Assembly (NCBI RefSeq): GCF_963676285.1
Contig: NZ_OY781063.1
Coordinates: 186,001 to 250,000 of the forward strand
From: an uncultured Sphaerochaeta sp.
GTDB lineage: Bacteria; Spirochaetota; Spirochaetia; Sphaerochaetales; Sphaerochaetaceae
DNA length: 64,000 nt
Reading direction: 5' to 3'
The position numbers were made by a program, and so were the translations under genes. The notes below the pieces were generated by a model. That model had not been told where the DNA came from. It ran no database searches and was given only the letters and a program-made list of their open reading frames with translations. Numbering within the stretch: the first letter of the stretch is position 1; every line of letters begins with the position of its first letter. Below are positions 8,715-16,767 of the stretch, piece by piece.

Positions 8715-9169
8715 CAGAAGTCCTCCCTGATCATTTCGCTGAGCGACTGTGCAGCGTCAAGGAACTCGTCCATGCTTGCATGCAAGTATTGCTCATAGGC
8801 ACTTCGGTTCCAGAGCTCCAGATAATTGCCGGTGCCTAGGAGTACAGACTCCTCTTTGGCTGCAAGGGAGACACTCTCCCTGAGGCTCTGTGGGATGTTG
8901 ATCCTCCCTACCTTGTCGAACTCACACAACTGCGCCGGGGCAATCATACCGCGTTGCAGAATCCGGAGCTTCCGGTCGAACATTGCACCGGGACCGTTCA
9001 TGATTGTGTTCTTGAGTTTCTCAAAATCGGTGGGAAGCATCAGCCAGAGACAGTTCTCCAAACCTCTGGTCACATAGAGGGCCTCCCCTTCCAATGCGCT
9101 CCGCAATCGGGAAGGGATGAGTATACGACCCTTGTCGTCAATGGTGTTGTAAAATTCACCAGTCAACAT
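8714..9169 (-). CDS. mraZ: MraZ, transcriptional regulator of the dcw cluster
   Basis: About 151 aa, the usual MraZ size, with two AbrB-like repeats: the first begins LTGEFYNTIDDKGRILIPSRLR and the second has CEFDKVGRINIPQSLRE near residue 80. MraZ binds tandem TGGGN boxes upstream of its own operon and represses it in E. coli. The frame extends back to 9253, but the ATG at 9169 has a strong AGGTGAGGAG site just upstream and gives the family N-terminus, so it is preferred. First gene of the dcw operon. Confidence 0.95.
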   Translation of the reverse strand: MLTGEFYNTIDDKGRILIPSRLRSALEGEALYVTRGLENCLWLMLPTDFEKLKNTIMNGPGAMFDRKLRILQRGMIAPAQLCEFDKVGRINIPQSLRESVSLAAKEESVLLGTGNYLELWNRSAYEQYLHASMDEFLDAAQSLSEMIREDF

Positions 9170-9207
9170 GACCAGGCTCCTCACCTTTTTCATTATTTGG
9201 GATTTTT

Positions 9208-9222
9208 TCCCACTTACATCCA
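9208..9222 (-). promoter_or_regulatory. Candidate MraZ-box direct repeat upstream of mraZ
   Basis: On the minus strand TGGAT-GTAAG-TGGGA gives two TGGNN elements with a 10-base period, between the candidate promoter and the mraZ start. MraZ of other bacteria recognises TGGGN repeats with that period. Only one of the two copies is a perfect TGGG, and a third copy is missing, so this is tentative. An adjacent GGGA-TTTTT-TCCC inverted repeat is also visible. Confidence 0.35.
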
Positions 9223-9224
9223 TA

Positions 9225-9253
9225 AATGTACACTTCTTACCACCACAGCACAA
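9225..9253 (-). promoter_or_regulatory. Candidate promoter of the dcw operon
   Basis: On the minus strand TTGTGC, 17 bases, TACATT fits a moderate sigma-70 promoter that would start transcription about 50 bases before mraZ. The rest of the 9170-9423 gap holds no gene I can support. A GGGGG/CCCCC hairpin at about 9339-9369 lies between this promoter and the ISL3 transposase and could end transposase transcription, though it lacks a T run. Confidence 0.45.
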
Positions 9254-9375
9254 CCGAACTTTTCCATCTTTCCACCGGTATGATAGGTAAAAATGTCACT
9301 CACTGCTTAACAAGCGTAGACCTTTTCGTGATATTTGGGGGCTTTTGTCTGGATACAGAGAAATCCCCCTCCAAA

Positions 9376-10851
9376 AAGGAAGGGGACCAAGTAATGAATA
9401 ATTTTCTAGTTATTTTGGCTCAATCATAAATCCTGTGGGATTTTCTCAGCCACAGGGTTCCTGACATAGCCTTTCCTGCTTGCATCAAAGAGCTTGAGGA
9501 AGAAATAATCGTCATCAGGGTAGCCGTACCCTTGCCTTCTCAAGGTCTTGATTTTGTGATTGATCCCCTCGATCTTCCCTGCTGAGATGTCATAGGTCGC
9601 ATGGGCGATGATACCCTCGAAGTGGTTGTCCAGCAGTCTGCTGAACCAGAGCAGGTGCTTGTTGCCTGTAGCCATGCACATGTCCATGATTTCTGTGATA
9701 GCGCCGGCCATGGATGGCTCATCGGTCATCTTGTAGGCCTCACAGAGTTTCTCCTTGATCAAGTCCAGCGTGAACAGGAGCTTGTTCTGCCTGATGAGAT
9801 CCTCATATCTGGCTAGATGTCCGTCCTTGCGGACTACCTGCTCCTTGCTGAACAGCGAGCTTCCCTTGCTAAGAATCTTCCCATCCTCTGCCTCCTGGTC
9901 CTTCCTTGCAAGGGTCTGCTTGGAAGAGGTAAGGATATATCTGCTTCCCTTGAGGGATTTTGCAGCCTTCTCATCCCCCTCTGCAATGAGCCGTCTCTGC
10001 TCGTCCTTACGGATTTGGCCCACCACCTTGTCGTTGAAGTTCTTGACGATATGAAAGTAATCGAAAACCGTCTGGATGTGGGGACAACGGTCTTCAAATG
10101 CCTCCTGGAAGTCGCTGTTCATGTCGCAGGCGACCGCCTCAACCCCATCCATCCAATCCTTTCCCACGTGCTCGATGAACGAGTATACCGAGGCCTTCTT
10201 CTTCCCATGGGCGAGCCAGAGGATGTGGCCGGTCTCCATGTCTATGATGATCACTGCATACTTGTGCCCGTCATGGAGCTTGAACTCATCGATGCCCAGG
10301 TACCTCGCCTGCCGCTCGGGCTGGATGAGACGCTCTCCGTCTACGGTGTACTTCTCTTTCAGCCGCTTAAGGTCGATGGCCTTGACGGTGTTCTTGCCGA
10401 GGCCGGTTAAGTAGGCAACTTGTTTGTTGGTAAAGCCATAGGCGAGCAGGTCCCTGGTGTAGTTCAACAATTCACAGCTGATGCGGTGCCCCTTTGCCTG
10501 GAAAGGGACATCCTGCATGTGGCTGTGGCCGCATCGGGGACAATAATAGCGCAGCTTGGTGAACCTGAGACAGCTCAACTTGTCTCCGAAACACAGATGC
10601 CTCAGGGTGGCCTCACAGCGGTCATGGATGTGCATCGAGCTTCCGCACAATGGACACAGGCAATCATCGGCACTGCTCGCAAGCTCTCCTTTGAGCAGGT
10701 ACATCTCTCTGTTTGATACAGTCTTTACGATCTCCGTGGTACGATTGGTGAAGCCTACCAATTCTGAGGGCAACATGATACAGTGCATCTAGGGCTGTCT
10801 TCCTTTTCTGTTGAGTGTGGTAACTAAACATTACAGGGACGGCCCTTCCTT
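9376..10851 (-). mobile_element. ISL3-family insertion sequence (ends approximate)
   Basis: A single-transposase element of about 1.5 kb, the usual ISL3 size. Imperfect inverted ends are suggested by AAGGAAGGG followed by a short gap and TAATG at 9376-9396, matched in inverted orientation near 10829-10851 (right end read inward: AAGGAAGGG, then GTAATG). The alignment needs a 2-base gap, and I could not find the 8-bp target duplication usual for ISL3, so the exact borders are uncertain and the insertion may be old. Confidence 0.6.
9424..10788 (-). CDS. ISL3-family transposase
   Basis: A 454-aa transposase with an N-terminal zinc-binding region (CPLCGSS and YYCPRCGHSHM, about residues 45-90), a helix-turn-helix segment (YGFTNKQVAYLTGLGKNTVK) and a DDE catalytic core: Asp in YLGIDEFKLHDG, Asp in VACDMNSDF followed by DYFHIVKNFND, and Glu in GKIEGINHKIKTLRRQGYGY. 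This pattern is that of ISL3 (DDE_Tnp_ISL3). The frame is full length with no interruption, so the element may be active. It points toward the dcw operon. Confidence 0.95.
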   Translation of the reverse strand: MHCIMLPSELVGFTNRTTEIVKTVSNREMYLLKGELASSADDCLCPLCGSSMHIHDRCEATLRHLCFGDKLSCLRFTKLRYYCPRCGHSHMQDVPFQAKGHRISCELLNYTRDLLAYGFTNKQVAYLTGLGKNTVKAIDLKRLKEKYTVDGERLIQPERQARYLGIDEFKLHDGHKYAVIIIDMETGHILWLAHGKKKASVYSFIEHVGKDWMDGVEAVACDMNSDFQEAFEDRCPHIQTVFDYFHIVKNFNDKVVGQIRKDEQRRLIAEGDEKAAKSLKGSRYILTSSKQTLARKDQEAEDGKILSKGSSLFSKEQVVRKDGHLARYEDLIRQNKLLFTLDLIKEKLCEAYKMTDEPSMAGAITEIMDMCMATGNKHLLWFSRLLDNHFEGIIAHATYDISAGKIEGINHKIKTLRRQGYGYPDDDYFFLKLFDASRKGYVRNPVAEKIPQDL

Positions 10852-10938
10852 ATGCAATCATCTTCATTTCCTCTGATGTTCTCGATTCCCTATATGTTGA
10901 CAGCTCTATCCAATCCCACAGAAAAAGTGATTGACCCG

Positions 10939-12534
10939 TTATTTTTCAGGATTGAAGATGTTGTAGTCGATATCGCTGAAGAGAATATCTCGCTTTTCTG
11001 CCTTTACCAACCACTCAGTATTCACGGCATTTTTGCACATATTCCCATAGACAACATTGAAGTTCCTCAGGTGGTCTCCAATCCGTTTCTGTGCATATTC
11101 AGTACTGCTCTTGTTGAACAGGATGAACGGCCAGTCACTTGCCATGGAAAGCAACACTTCCCGTGCAGCTTGATTAAGGAATCTCTGCTTCAGGCTGATC
11201 TGGTCATTGAACCGAACGGCAAGTTCCTCCATCCTCTCAATGGCCTTATGGATATGCCGGTAGGTCCAAGCATTTGAACCATCAAGCCATACTGCACTAT
11301 AGCCACCTTGTCCCCATGAGGACAAAGCAGGTCTGACCTTCTGCAAGGTATCTTTCTCTTGTCCCAGGAAGGAAGAGGGAGAGATAAAGGCAGTTTGTTG
11401 TTCAAGTTCCGCATTCTGGCGAAACACCTGTTCAATCCAATCGATACCCTCAAACCACCAGTGGCCGAACAGCTCAGCATCATATCCCAAGGTGAAAACG
11501 GGATCCTTGTCCAGTACACCTTCCAGGGTCTTGGCCTTATTGTTGACGTTATACAGGAAATTCCTTGCATGATCTGCCACACGCTTCTGGGCAAGATCCC
11601 GTCGATAGGGAATTTTCTGATCGGTCTGACCAGTGATCGCCCAGTACTTATATCCGGTGAACACCCGCACCGAGGGTTCATGGATATAAGGCTTTATATA
11701 ATCCATCGGAAGATCATAACCGATATCGCGGTAGAACTCACGATAGTAACGGTCGGTAGGATAGCCAGAGGCATTGGACCAAACCAGACTAGTAGTCTGG
11801 AAATCCCTCGGGAAGGCAGCAACTCCGTTAGGGGTCTGTACTGGACGATAGGTACCATAATCTACTTTGTCAGGGGAGAGCAACATGGACTGGCTTGCTG
11901 TCTGGAACCATGAGATACCATGATATTTCAATGATTCCTCAAGGCCGGGGTAGTATCCACATTCAGGCAGCCAGAATCCCTTAGGAAGGTGGCCGAAGGT
12001 AGTAAGAAAGGACTGTACCCCCAGCTCCACCTGCGCATTGATTGCAGTTGGATAATCCTTGTAAAGCGGGAGATATGCGTGGGTTGCAGCGGTGGTTGCG
12101 AGCTCTAGGTGACCACTCATTTCCAGTGCCTTGAAACCATCGAGGATATTGCCACGATATCGGTCCTGGAAATCTCCCAGGTTCTCACGTGCCTGGTCCA
12201 GGTAGAACTGGGCCATCTCGAGGAACTCCGGTTGTTCCTTGGTGCAACGTGCCACCTCTTTCTCGCCAAGCTCAATATGCCGTTCAAGATACTCCAGGAA
12301 CCGTTCCTGAAGCACAGGATCGGTGAGCATGCAGCAAAGTGTGGGAGAGAGGCTTATGGTCATCTTGAAAGGAATCTTGTCTTGGACAAGTCGGTTGAAC
12401 ATCCTCAACAGGGGAAGATAACTCTCACTGATGGATTCAAAGAGCCAATCTTCCTCAAGGAATCGTGGGTATTCAGGATGTCTTACAAAGGGGAGATGTG
12501 CGTTCAGGATGAATGCGATTGATGGTTTGGCCAT
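10939..12534 (-). CDS. GH57 family 1,4-alpha-glucan branching enzyme
   Basis: A 531-aa cytoplasmic glycoside hydrolase family 57 enzyme, of the type that introduces alpha-1,6 branches into glycogen-like glucans. It begins with the family motif FILNAHLPFVRHPE; the catalytic Glu is in GFWLPECGYYPGLE near residue 190 and the catalytic Asp in YDAELFGHWWFEG near 350. The C-terminal part matches the DUF1957 region found in GH57 branching enzymes. Its ATG overlaps the stop of the DUF4912 gene (TAATG), so the two are likely made together. An amylase-type GH57 activity remains possible, but length and domain content favour branching. Confidence 0.88.
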   Translation of the reverse strand: MAKPSIAFILNAHLPFVRHPEYPRFLEEDWLFESISESYLPLLRMFNRLVQDKIPFKMTISLSPTLCCMLTDPVLQERFLEYLERHIELGEKEVARCTKEQPEFLEMAQFYLDQARENLGDFQDRYRGNILDGFKALEMSGHLELATTAATHAYLPLYKDYPTAINAQVELGVQSFLTTFGHLPKGFWLPECGYYPGLEESLKYHGISWFQTASQSMLLSPDKVDYGTYRPVQTPNGVAAFPRDFQTTSLVWSNASGYPTDRYYREFYRDIGYDLPMDYIKPYIHEPSVRVFTGYKYWAITGQTDQKIPYRRDLAQKRVADHARNFLYNVNNKAKTLEGVLDKDPVFTLGYDAELFGHWWFEGIDWIEQVFRQNAELEQQTAFISPSSFLGQEKDTLQKVRPALSSWGQGGYSAVWLDGSNAWTYRHIHKAIERMEELAVRFNDQISLKQRFLNQAAREVLLSMASDWPFILFNKSSTEYAQKRIGDHLRNFNVVYGNMCKNAVNTEWLVKAEKRDILFSDIDYNIFNPEK

Positions 12535-13265
12535 TACAGTACCCCCTTGCTCAGATTCTGTGCGAGATCCCTGATCACTGGATTATCAACAATCTCCCCT
12601 TCCTTTGTAACCAGGGAGGAGAAGTTTGCCAGGAAAGACGAATAATCTCCCACCAACTCTTCGCTATGCTTCTGCCAGTAGGCAGGATAGGTTTCGATAC
12701 TCTTGCTCTGTGCCAAGGACATCTCATTTCCCTTACGGTCACGCCAGCAAAGATCAACCAGATACGAGGAACCCATATTGGGCAGGTTGATATTCCATTG
12801 TGTATCTTCACGTTCCACGGAGATATCGAAGGACAACACTTCCCCACTCTCGAGTCTGGTTTCCTGAACCCGGAGGAACAAGCTGCTGGGAGCTTGTCCA
12901 TCCTCACCGAAAACCATCTGCAGGGAAGCAGGTGACAAGGACCAATAGGCATAGGCCCATTGAGGGTCACGAATCAGGAGATGGATGGATGTATCAAGAT
13001 AGGATTCAGGCAACTGTTCAACGCCAGGGAGATCACTCAGGTTCTGCTTGTCCCCCCGATAGTCGGTAAGGGAGTTACAAAACCTGTTTCTATGGATTTT
13101 TCCCTTCTGTGCCGAAGAGACTTCATCATCTTGTTCGCCGAAGGCTTCCTCCAAGGCGTCGATGAGCTCCTCCCGATCGAGTGTCTGCCAATCTTCCAAA
13201 CATTCCTGTTGGGCGATATATTGCAACTCGGTAGTAGACAAGGAATCAATGTTGATGAGAATCAT
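12534..13265 (-). CDS. DUF4912 domain protein, partner gene of GH57 branching enzyme
   Basis: A 243-aa protein of unknown biochemical function. The middle part, LPESYLDTSIHLLIRDPQWAYAYWSLS, is the hallmark of DUF4912, and a beta-rich remainder is consistent with a carbohydrate-binding-like fold (inference). The N-terminal 50 residues look like a SAP/Rho-N-type helical segment (STTELQYIAQQ, REELIDALEEAFG). DUF4912 genes are often found beside GH57 genes, as here, where the stop overlaps the next start. The ATG at 13265 is chosen because GGGAG lies just upstream; the TTG at 13277 is the other option. Confidence 0.8.
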   Translation of the reverse strand: MILINIDSLSTTELQYIAQQECLEDWQTLDREELIDALEEAFGEQDDEVSSAQKGKIHRNRFCNSLTDYRGDKQNLSDLPGVEQLPESYLDTSIHLLIRDPQWAYAYWSLSPASLQMVFGEDGQAPSSLFLRVQETRLESGEVLSFDISVEREDTQWNINLPNMGSSYLVDLCWRDRKGNEMSLAQSKSIETYPAYWQKHSEELVGDYSSFLANFSSLVTKEGEIVDNPVIRDLAQNLSKGVL

Positions 13266-13307
13266 GCTTACTCCCAAAAAGTATCCTGACGGATGTTCTT
13301 CTACGCA

Positions 13308-13336
13308 ATCGTAAAAGAATCACAGCGCTTAGTCAA
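13308..13336 (-). promoter_or_regulatory. Candidate promoter of the DUF4912-GH57 operon
   Basis: On the minus strand TTGACT, 17 bases, TACGAT lies 43 bases before the DUF4912 start. It suggests the glucan genes have their own promoter and are not only read through from deoD. Confidence 0.5.
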
Positions 13337-13353
13337 CCAATGGCTCTTTTCCC

Positions 13354-14061
13354 TTAGTCAAAGAGGGTTTGCAAGGCAAGGTCAACCATCGAATCGAAGG
13401 TTGTCTGTCTCTCTTTTGGAGCAACCTGTTCACCGGTAAGCAGGGAGTCACTTACGGTAAGCAATGTCAGGGCCTCGATGCCCTTGAGACGGGCCAAGGT
13501 ATAGAGTTCACATGTCTCCATATCGACTGCCATTGTTCCCACTGACTGTGCAATTGCCTTTTTCTCATCACCCTTCATGTCATAGAACTGATCACTGGTG
13601 AAGACATTCCCCACGGCATACCCGATACCCATCGACTTTGCATTCTCATAGGCACGCATAAGCAAGGGGAAGGTCGCAGTAGGGGCGAATTGGTAGGTGC
13701 CAAACCGGCTCACATTCATCCCGCTGTCAGAGTCTGCTCCCTGGACAATCAAAACATCCTTGAGCTTGAGAGACTCACTCATGGTTCCACAGGTACCCAC
13801 TCGTACCAGGCGCTTGGCTCCATAGCTGTCGATCAATTCCTGGGCATAGATGGAAAATGAAGGCATACCCATCCCTGTACCCTGTACTGAAACACGTTGT
13901 CCATGGTACAGACCAGTGAAACCATACATTCCCCTTATCTCGTTGTACTGCACCACATCAGTCAGGTAGGTTTGTGCAATATGCTTTGCTCTCAGTGGAT
14001 CACCAGGCAATAAAACGGTATCAGCAATGCTGTTTTTATCTGAAACAATATGAATACTCAT
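13354..14061 (-). CDS. deoD: Purine nucleoside phosphorylase DeoD (hexameric type)
   Basis: A 235-aa cytoplasmic enzyme that splits purine (deoxy)nucleosides with phosphate in nucleoside salvage. Family motifs: VLLPGDPLRAKHIA near residue 16 (phosphate site), GTGMGMPSFSIYA near 62, VGTCG, VDMETCELYTLA near 180 (ribose site) and TVSDSLLTGE near 204 with the Asp acting on the purine. Length is as usual for DeoD. The start has GGAGGAAG 2 bases upstream on the minus strand. It lies head to head with the GH57/DUF3536 gene. Confidence 0.96.
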   Translation of the reverse strand: MSIHIVSDKNSIADTVLLPGDPLRAKHIAQTYLTDVVQYNEIRGMYGFTGLYHGQRVSVQGTGMGMPSFSIYAQELIDSYGAKRLVRVGTCGTMSESLKLKDVLIVQGADSDSGMNVSRFGTYQFAPTATFPLLMRAYENAKSMGIGYAVGNVFTSDQFYDMKGDEKKAIAQSVGTMAVDMETCELYTLARLKGIEALTLLTVSDSLLTGEQVAPKERQTTFDSMVDLALQTLFD

Positions 14062-14164
14062 GGCTTCCTCCTACCGTATCATTCACCAGAATGCAACAAT
14101 GTGCAAGATAGGGCGCCAACCGGTAGTCCGTCCTCTCGGTATTATGATATACTAGCCAAGCTAT

Positions 14165-16495
14165 ATGAAAACAAACAAACCGGACAAGACGTCCTTGATC
14201 CTTCATGGACATTTCTATCAACCACCAAGAGAAAACCCCCAGACGGGACTCATCGGCAAACAGCTTACTGCTAGTCCGTTCCCAGACTGGAATGAACGCA
14301 TACATGCAGATTGCTACAAGGCAAACAGCCTCTCGAGATATCTTTCAGGAGTCAGGAGAATCCTCAGCCTGACCAACAACTATAAGTACCTGAGCTTCAA
14401 TTTTGGGCCTACCCTGCTCAGCTGGATGGAAAAGTATCATCAGAATACCTATCAGCTCATCCTGGAAGCGGACAGATTAAGCAAGGAACGTCTCGGCTTT
14501 GGCAATGCCATTGCCCAAGCGTACAATCATACCATTCTGCCACTCTGCACAGAAGAGGACGCAAGAGTCCAGATTCGTTGGGGGCTGGAGGACTTTGCAC
14601 AGCGTTTTTCCAGGAAGGCTGATGGGATCTGGTTGCCGGAGACAGCAATCAGTCCTATGGTCATTGATATCCTTGCTGAAGAAGGTGTTTCCTACGTCAT
14701 CCTCTCACCTTGGCAATGCAAGGCAATCGAGGACAAAGAGAAAGGACGAATTGAACTGGATGGCAGAGGAGCCCCATACAACAGACCCTTTCTCCTGCAA
14801 GGTGCCAAGGGAAAGACCATCAGTGCATTCTTCTATAATCCCCAGTTGGCAGAAGGCATCAGCTTTGGCCACTACCTAAGGGACGCAGATTCGCTGTACC
14901 AACGGCTGGTTTCCATCAGGGAAGATGAGAAACCAAACCTCATTCATACCGCTACCGATGGTGAGATTTACGGTCATCATGAACCCTATGGAGATATGGC
15001 TCTTTCCGCCCTAATCAAGAAGGTCGAAGAGCGAGAAGACTTTACGTTCACCAACTATGCCACCTATCTCAAGGATCATCCGGCTACTGAGCTGGCTTAC
15101 CTGCATGATGGGGAAGATAGCAGGGGGACCAGTTGGTCATGCAGTCATGGTGTTTCCCGATGGTACAAGGATTGTGGTTGCCACACAGGCGGAGAAGAGA
15201 GCTGGAACCAAGCATGGAGAAACCCGCTTCGTCTTGCCTTTGATAATCTCTCAAGAGAAATCGACGTAATTTTTACTGATGAAGTACAGAAAATCTTGGG
15301 CAAAGACTTTGATTCCAGGGAATTACTCTACCAATTTTCCTCGGTTGCAAGCCAACTCAAGGATATGGATAGCTTCCTCTCTTCATTTACGCATGATGCT
15401 GAGAAGAAACATATCTTGGCAATGTTGCTTGAAGGGCAGAAATACAAGCATTTCGCCTACACCAGTTGTGGTTGGTTCTTCAATGACCTAGCTGGATTGG
15501 AACCGAAACAAAATATTGCCTATGCGCTGATGGCTGTCGATTTATACAATCCGTTCAGCAAAAAAGACCTGCTTGGGCAACTTCTGGAAGATCTGGCAAA
15601 AGCAAAGGCAAACAGGAAGCAGGACGGAAATGGAAAGACCATTGCCAAGGAACTCATGAACACACTCCCCGGCGAGGTAGAGGCAGCACTTTTCTTCGCA
15701 CTCAATCGTCGCATCGCGGAGAAAGCGGATTATGAGGACACCTATGGATGGTTCCACTTGGAATCATACACGGAAGAAGATGAACATACTGAACGGCTCC
15801 ATGTCACCGATACAGAAACACTCACGCAATACATCTGCACGGCACGTGACCCAAATCCAAAACAAGCCACGCTCGAGTATCTCATGGAAGTACAAGAGCA
15901 AGGCTCTGATACAGTCAAGTCCACGAACATCGGACATAAGCAGATTCCCTTGCGCATGCGTGACCAACTATTCGACCAGATTGACAGAAGTGTATGCACC
16001 CTTGACTATGATGCTCTCAGAAGATTGTCAAAGAACATTTTCCACTATGCCACACTGGCAAAGCATGTACCATATCTACCAATGGGGTCCCTCTACGAGG
16101 AGTTGATCGGTTCATCATTGAGTTCCATCAAGAGTCTGTTCATGTATGGCAGCCTGGATAAATGGGATGAATATAAACAGGATTTTGCCTTGATGCTTGA
16201 ATTCCTCAAGAAGTATGGAAAACAACCGGATATTGATCTGGTCGCTACCATCTTCCACACCCAAATGACCACTCTGGGTGAAAAGATTCAGGAACATGGG
16301 CTGTACACTGACAATATTCGTTTCATTCTGGAGTTCTTGCAGATCGTCAGGGAGAGAGGGTTCCAACCTGATCTTACAGCACTGCAGAATGCAGTATATC
16401 CGTATGTAAGCATGCAAAAACAACCGAAGGAAGAGGACATCACCTCAATCAACGCTTTGGCTAAGGAATTGAACTTCGATATCTATATCAATTAA
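14165..16495 (+). CDS. GH57 N-terminal domain / DUF3536 protein, probable alpha-glucan hydrolase or transferase
   Basis: A 776-aa protein starting with the GH57 catalytic region (LILHGHFYQPPREN near residue 11; Glu in GIWLPETAIS near 158; Asp in TATDGEIYGHHEPYGD near 263), followed by a long C-terminal region of the DUF3536 type. The exact reaction is not known for this subgroup; a role in storage or maltodextrin metabolism is inferred from the second GH57 gene across the divergent region. No clear Shine-Dalgarno site precedes the ATG: TATACT lies at 14148-14153, so the message may be nearly leaderless. Its stop codon overlaps the stop of the convergent GNAT gene within TTAA. Confidence 0.85.
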   Translation: MKTNKPDKTSLILHGHFYQPPRENPQTGLIGKQLTASPFPDWNERIHADCYKANSLSRYLSGVRRILSLTNNYKYLSFNFGPTLLSWMEKYHQNTYQLILEADRLSKERLGFGNAIAQAYNHTILPLCTEEDARVQIRWGLEDFAQRFSRKADGIWLPETAISPMVIDILAEEGVSYVILSPWQCKAIEDKEKGRIELDGRGAPYNRPFLLQGAKGKTISAFFYNPQLAEGISFGHYLRDADSLYQRLVSIREDEKPNLIHTATDGEIYGHHEPYGDMALSALIKKVEEREDFTFTNYATYLKDHPATELAYLHDGEDSRGTSWSCSHGVSRWYKDCGCHTGGEESWNQAWRNPLRLAFDNLSREIDVIFTDEVQKILGKDFDSRELLYQFSSVASQLKDMDSFLSSFTHDAEKKHILAMLLEGQKYKHFAYTSCGWFFNDLAGLEPKQNIAYALMAVDLYNPFSKKDLLGQLLEDLAKAKANRKQDGNGKTIAKELMNTLPGEVEAALFFALNRRIAEKADYEDTYGWFHLESYTEEDEHTERLHVTDTETLTQYICTARDPNPKQATLEYLMEVQEQGSDTVKSTNIGHKQIPLRMRDQLFDQIDRSVCTLDYDALRRLSKNIFHYATLAKHVPYLPMGSLYEELIGSSLSSIKSLFMYGSLDKWDEYKQDFALMLEFLKKYGKQPDIDLVATIFHTQMTTLGEKIQEHGLYTDNIRFILEFLQIVRERGFQPDLTALQNAVYPYVSMQKQPKEEDITSINALAKELNFDIYIN

Positions 16496-16767
16496 TCGGC
16501 AATAAGCTTGGCAAGCTCAGGGTCCTCCTCAAGGACCATCTGGGCATAGGAGCAGAGGGGAACAATCATTTTCCCCTCTTTCCTTACTTGTTCCACAACT
16601 AGCATTACCAACTTTCTTGCTATTCCCTGCCCTCTCAAGCTGGGAGAGACATAGGTGTGGTCGATCGCAATACGATTATCCCCGAGGGGGCGCATGGTGA
16701 TTCTGGCCATGGGAATCTCATTCTCCTCACCATAGGCAAATCCATTGTCTGCTTTGTAATAGTCCAT
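16492..16767 (-). CDS. Small GNAT-like acetyltransferase (YjdJ/Gcn5-related type)
   Basis: A 91-aa protein with the short GNAT core seen in the Acetyltransf_CG family: DHTYVSPSLRGQGIARKLV carries the acetyl-CoA pyrophosphate-binding R-G-x-G-[IL]-A motif near residue 45, and IVPLCSYAQMVLEEDPELA is typical of the C-terminal part. The substrate is unknown. The ATG overlaps the recN stop by one base, so it is the last gene of the minus-strand operon, and it converges on the GH57/DUF3536 gene with a 4-bp overlap. Confidence 0.85.
   Translation of the reverse strand: MDYYKADNGFAYGEENEIPMARITMRPLGDNRIAIDHTYVSPSLRGQGIARKLVMLVVEQVRKEGKMIVPLCSYAQMVLEEDPELAKLIAD

Noticed and set aside
9339..9369. GGGGG/CCCCC hairpin as an ISL3 terminal inverted repeat
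   Set aside because: Both arms lie on the same side of the transposase; it is a local stem, not paired with the other end.
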